From the NCBI GenBank assembly GCA_905480065.1, contig CAJQOV010000052.1, positions 1 through 24,417 on the forward strand: a DNA stretch of 24,417 bases, written 5' to 3'. Source of the DNA: an uncultured Gammaproteobacteria bacterium (GTDB taxonomy: Bacteria; Pseudomonadota; Gammaproteobacteria; UBA9214). Below, piece by piece: positions 21,499 to 24,417 of the stretch. The number at the start of each line of letters is the position of its first letter. The stretch's first letter is position 1. The notes below the pieces were generated by a model. That model saw only the letters and a list, made by a program, of their open reading frames with translations, was not told the DNA's origin and did no database searches. Both the position numbers and the translations under genes were made by a program.

Positions 21499-22839
21499 AT
21501 GGACTCAACAGGATTGATGCTGGACTGGTTGCGGGAGGAATTCTCCAGCCACGGGTTACTGGTCTTCGGCATGCAACTCGCGCTGATCCCGGTCGTGGTG
21601 GGATGTGCCTGGCTTATACATCGTTACGCGCAGCGCGTGCTGGCAGAGCATCTTGGCAAGCATGACCTTTCCAATGCACGCCGGGCGTTGTTGCGTACCG
21701 GCCTGCGCCTTGCCTTTCCGTTGAGCACGCTGCTGGTTGTGCTGGCTGGTATTGTCGTGTTCCGCCTGATGCAGTATCAAACCCCGGTGCTCGATGTACT
21801 GGCGAAACTGCTGGTAGCACTCGCGATGGTCAGAATGGTGGTGTATGGCCTGCGCAAGGGCTTCGCTCCAGGGGCTGCGCTCAAGGCCTGGGAATATGTG
21901 ATCAGTACCGCAGTATGGGTGGTGGTGGCATTGCATCTGCTGGGCTGGTATATCCCGGTGCTGAACGGCCTGGACACACTGGCTCTGGAGGTCGGTACCA
22001 GCCGGATTTCGCTGTTGATGGCTACCAAGCTGGTAGTGCTGTCGGGGCTCTACCTGTTGCTGGCGTTCTGGGTGTCGGGGCTGGTCGAACAGCGCCTGCA
22101 GCGTTCCCGCAATATCAACGCGAGTATGCGCGTCGGTCTGGCCAAGGTGGTCAAGTTTGCGCTGCTGACTCTGGCGATCCTGGCGGCGCTGACCGAGGCG
22201 GGACTGGACCTGGCTTCCCTGACGGTGTTCGGTGGCGCGCTGGGTGTCGGCATTGGCTTTGGCCTGCAGAAGATTGTCAGTAATTTCATCAGTGGTTTTA
22301 TCCTGCTTGGCGATCGTTCCATTCGTCCGGGTGACGTGATCAGCGTGGGTGGGACCTATGGCTGGGTCAAGCAACTGCGTGCCCGCTATATCGTGGTGCG
22401 CAACCGGGATGGCGTCGAAACCCTGATTCCGAACGAGAACCTCGTTACCACGGACGTGATCAACTGGAGCTACAGCGACCGCCAGGTACGCGTGCGTATT
22501 CCTGTGCAAATCAGTTACCACGATGACCCGGAGCAGGCCATGGCGATCATGGAAAAGGCGGCGCGGGTCAATCCGCGCGTGCTGTCAAACCCGGAACCGG
22601 CCGTACGGCTGATGGCATTCGCTGACAGCGGCATTGCGCTGGAATTGCGGGTCTGGCTGACCGATCCGGAGGAAGGCGTTGGCAACGTGCGTTCCGATAT
22701 CAATCTGGAAATCTGGCGCGAGTTCAAAAAGGCCGGAATTACCATCCCGTTCCCGCAGCGGGATGTGCATGTCAGGTATATGAATCCGGCACCGGCGGAC
22801 TTGCAGGCACCTGGCAGGCCCGGTCAGCAAGGCATTTAA
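21499..22839 (+). CDS. MscS-family mechanosensitive ion channel
   Basis: The 446-residue protein has an N-terminal region with about five extra membrane helices. The MscS core follows: pore helix LTVFGGALGVGIGFGLQKIV, then NFISGFILLGDRSIRPGDVI, the beta domain (ARYIVVRNRDGVETLIPNE) and a C-terminal alpha/beta region. These channels open under membrane tension and release solutes on osmotic downshock. GGAG lies 7 nt before the ATG at 21499. It is longer than E. coli MscS (286 residues) because of the extra helices, as in YbdG- or YnaI-like members. It is followed by a short palindromic repeat and converges with thiG. Confidence 0.94.
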   Translation: MDSTGLMLDWLREEFSSHGLLVFGMQLALIPVVVGCAWLIHRYAQRVLAEHLGKHDLSNARRALLRTGLRLAFPLSTLLVVLAGIVVFRLMQYQTPVLDVLAKLLVALAMVRMVVYGLRKGFAPGAALKAWEYVISTAVWVVVALHLLGWYIPVLNGLDTLALEVGTSRISLLMATKLVVLSGLYLLLAFWVSGLVEQRLQRSRNINASMRVGLAKVVKFALLTLAILAALTEAGLDLASLTVFGGALGVGIGFGLQKIVSNFISGFILLGDRSIRPGDVISVGGTYGWVKQLRARYIVVRNRDGVETLIPNENLVTTDVINWSYSDRQVRVRIPVQISYHDDPEQAMAIMEKAARVNPRVLSNPEPAVRLMAFADSGIALELRVWLTDPEEGVGNVRSDINLEIWREFKKAGITIPFPQRDVHVRYMNPAPADLQAPGRPGQQGI

Positions 22840-22857
22840 GCAGCGTCTGGTCTGGCT

Positions 22858-22883
22858 GTCATTCCCGCGCAGGCGGGGATCGC
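22858..22883. repeat. Short dispersed palindromic repeat, copy 2
   Basis: This copy shares the core CCCGCGCAGGCGGG and the flanking GTCAT with the element at 4406-4431, differing at four positions. It lies 18 bp after the mscS-like stop, between converging genes, and may act as a 3' end structure. Confidence 0.65.
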
Positions 22884-22971
22884 TTGTTCAGTGAGCCGTT
22901 AATAAAATCGCTATCAATGGCTGCTTGCGCAGGCAGAGCTTATTTTTGCAGCCGCCATCCCGTCCGCTGTT

Positions 22972-23784
22972 TCAGAAGAATGTACCGTCAATCGGTGAAG
23001 ATGCGCTGGCGAAACGCTTGCGTGGAATGCGACCGGCGCGAAATGCCTCGCGTCCGGCCTCGATGCCTTTCTTCATGGCCGAGGCCATCAGTACCGGATC
23101 GCGTGCACCGGCGATGGCGGTGTTCATCAGCACGCCGTCGCAACCCAGCTCCATGGCCAGCGCGGCATCCGAGGCGGTGCCGACACCGGCGTCGACCAGG
23201 ATGGGAACCTTTGCGTTCTCGACAATGGTCATGATGTTGTAGGGATTGCGAATGCCCAGGCCCGAGCCGATAGGCGCGGCCAGCGGCATCACCGCAACAC
23301 AGCCCAGCTCTTCAAACCGCTTGGCGATGATCGGGTCGTCATTGGTATAGACCATGATCTTGAAGCCGTCTTTCACCAGGATTTCAGTGGCCACGATGGT
23401 CTGCAGGATGTCCGGGAACAGGGTTTTTTCGTCACCCAGCACTTCGAGTTTGACCAGGTCGTGCCCGTCCAGCAGCTCGCGCGCCAGCCGGCAGGTGCGC
23501 ACGGCATCTTCGGCGGTGTAGCAGCCCGCCGTGTTGGGTAGCAGGGTGTAGCGGTCCGGCGGCAGGACATCCAGCAGGCTGGGTTCGTCTGGATTCTGTC
23601 CAATATTGGTACGGCGTATGGCGACGGTTACGATTTCGGCGCCACTGGCCTCGGTAGCCGCTTTTGTTTCGGCCATGTTCCGGTATTTTCCGGTACCCAC
23701 CAGCAAGCGTGAGCGATAGCTGACACCGGCGATGATCAGCGGGTCATCGATGACTTGTGGTTGCGCTTTGTGTGCAGTGGACAT
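22972..23784 (-). CDS. thiG: Thiazole synthase ThiG
   Basis: The 270-residue protein builds the thiazole phosphate of thiamine from deoxyxylulose 5-phosphate, dehydroglycine and ThiS thiocarboxylate. The Schiff-base lysine is K112 in LVKLEVLGDEKTLFPD. Other motifs are LLVGTGKYRN, LPNTAGCYTAEDAVRTCRLARE, VMPLAAPIGSGLGIRNP and ILVDAGVGTASDAALAMELGCDGVLMNTAI. Length fits, with a short N-terminal extension. It follows thiS by 53 bp on the same strand, the usual order. The start at 23784 is the first Met of the frame. Confidence 0.97.
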   Translation of the reverse strand: MSTAHKAQPQVIDDPLIIAGVSYRSRLLVGTGKYRNMAETKAATEASGAEIVTVAIRRTNIGQNPDEPSLLDVLPPDRYTLLPNTAGCYTAEDAVRTCRLARELLDGHDLVKLEVLGDEKTLFPDILQTIVATEILVKDGFKIMVYTNDDPIIAKRFEELGCVAVMPLAAPIGSGLGIRNPYNIMTIVENAKVPILVDAGVGTASDAALAMELGCDGVLMNTAIAGARDPVLMASAMKKGIEAGREAFRAGRIPRKRFASASSPIDGTFF

Positions 23785-23837
23785 GTGCGTTCGACTCTTT
23801 GATACTTGGGTAAATACAGCCCGGGAAACCGCTGCTG

Positions 23838-24038
23838 TCAGCCGCCGCCAATGGCGTGGACGATCTCGATCCGGTCACCAGGCTGGATCATATGATGATC
23901 AAAGCGGCTGCGCGGCACAATCTCGCGATTGATTTCCAGTGCGAGCCGGCGTCCGGACAGGCCCAGCGTTTGCAGCAGAGCGGCGGCACTGGTTTGTTCG
24001 GGGATTTCGCGGTTGTCACCGTTGAGTATGATATCCAT
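23838..24038 (-). CDS. thiS: Sulfur carrier protein ThiS
   Basis: From the ATG at 24038 the protein has 66 residues (MDIILNGDNREIPEQ...), the normal size. An upstream Met at 24167 would add 43 residues foreign to the family. It has the ubiquitin-like fold pattern (LALEINREIVPRSRFDHHMI, then GDRIEIVHAIGGG) and ends in the Gly-Gly tail that is adenylated and thiocarboxylated to donate sulfur to ThiG. It heads the thiS-thiG pair and is divergent from an acyl-CoA synthetase gene. No thiF or thiO is in view. Confidence 0.94.
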   Translation of the reverse strand: MDIILNGDNREIPEQTSAAALLQTLGLSGRRLALEINREIVPRSRFDHHMIQPGDRIEIVHAIGGG

Positions 24039-24120
24039 AGTAATCGCGGGGCTGTTCGACAGGGATATTCTACCGTAATCCGCGCTCCGTGAGCGTGCCG
24101 GATGCGTGGGCAGGGAACCG

Positions 24121-24417
24121 ATGACACTCTTGACCGAAGACATAATCTCCGTTGAGCAGGCAGGCACCCTCGATGGCCTGATGGTGCACCGGGTGCGGCG
24201 CAGTCCGGATGCGCTGGCGTACCGCAGCTACGATGCCGCATCCTGTAGCTGGCACGACACCAGCTGGCGCGAGGTCGGGGAGCAGGTGGCGCGCTGGCGT
24301 ACGGCACTGGACGCCGAGCAGCTGGGTCCGGGTGACCGGGTCGCGGTGCACCTGCGCAACAGCCGCGAGTGGGTGTACTTCGACCAGGCGGCGTTGTCCT
24401 GCGGGCTGGTGGTTGTC
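24121..24417 (+). CDS. AMP-dependent acyl-CoA synthetase, N-terminal part (runs off window)
   Basis: The ATG at 24121, with AGGGAA upstream, opens a frame of 99 codons with no stop before the window edge. The sequence (LDGLMVHRVRRSPDALAYRSYD, SWREVGEQVARWRTAL, LGPGDRVAVHLRNSREWVYFDQAAL) is the N-terminal domain of the ANL superfamily, most like long-chain fatty-acid CoA ligases. These enzymes activate carboxylic acids as acyl-AMP and transfer them to CoA. The catalytic motifs lie beyond the window, so the substrate is open. Confidence 0.85.
   Translation, partial: MTLLTEDIISVEQAGTLDGLMVHRVRRSPDALAYRSYDAASCSWHDTSWREVGEQVARWRTALDAEQLGPGDRVAVHLRNSREWVYFDQAALSCGLVVV

Noticed and set aside
21556..22521. 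Long open frame (321 codons) antisense to the mscS-like gene
   Set aside because: The product is rich in Gln, His and Arg with no domain, as expected from the reverse strand of a GC-rich gene; the plus-strand MscS reading is unambiguous.

Overview
The window reads as chromosome of a chemolithoautotrophic, sulfur-oxidising, denitrifying gammaproteobacterium. The evidence is a heme d1 (cytochrome cd1 nitrite reductase cofactor) gene cluster, a sulfur-globule-type protein, a DsrE-like protein, a sulfate-family transporter, a Calvin-cycle phosphoribulokinase and many c-type cytochromes. I cannot fix the genus from sequence alone. No tRNA, rRNA, CRISPR array, transposase gene or prophage gene was seen.

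Layout. Positions 1-3574 hold a heme d1 assembly operon: the tail of a probable siroheme decarboxylase subunit, nirJ, an unrecognised Met-rich membrane protein and a NirN-like c/d1 protein. A transposase-less inverted repeat and a b561-type cytochrome follow (3609-4344), then a secreted coiled-coil protein (4478-5323). Next come the stress and ion genes: Hsp20, a two-CBS-domain protein and a Kef-type antiporter (all minus), a patatin phospholipase (plus) and a HerA-like ATPase (minus). From 11228 to 12376 (minus) there is a sulfur-globule-like protein followed by a lone MlaC-like carrier. From 12575 to 15376 (plus) there is a diheme cytochrome fused to DUF302, a second DUF302 protein, an unknown protein and a small cytochrome c. 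Then come Cox15/CtaA heme A synthase, a membrane-anchored DsrE-like protein, an unknown protein, phosphoribulokinase, a SulP transporter, TrmB, an MscS channel, thiG and thiS, and the start of an acyl-CoA synthetase that runs off the window.

Regulation. By eye I found four intergenic matches to the FNR/Anr/Dnr box (TTGAY-N4-RTCAA) at 5962, 6564, 12458 and 14225, and none inside genes. Three lie about 41 bp upstream of a plausible start site for hsp20, the CBS gene and the cytochrome-DUF302 operon. The fourth, at 14225-14238, faces no minus-strand protein gene. At class II FNR spacing it is followed by a 5' stem-loop, a C-rich single strand and an intrinsic terminator. I read this as a candidate 64-nt anaerobically induced small RNA (14190 to 14127, minus). 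It is the most interesting undescribed element in the window.

Together the genes suggest a cell that switches to nitrate/nitrite respiration when oxygen falls, oxidises reduced sulfur through periplasmic globules, and fixes CO2. An FNR-type regulator would link chaperone, CBS sensor, cytochrome and possibly small-RNA expression to low oxygen.
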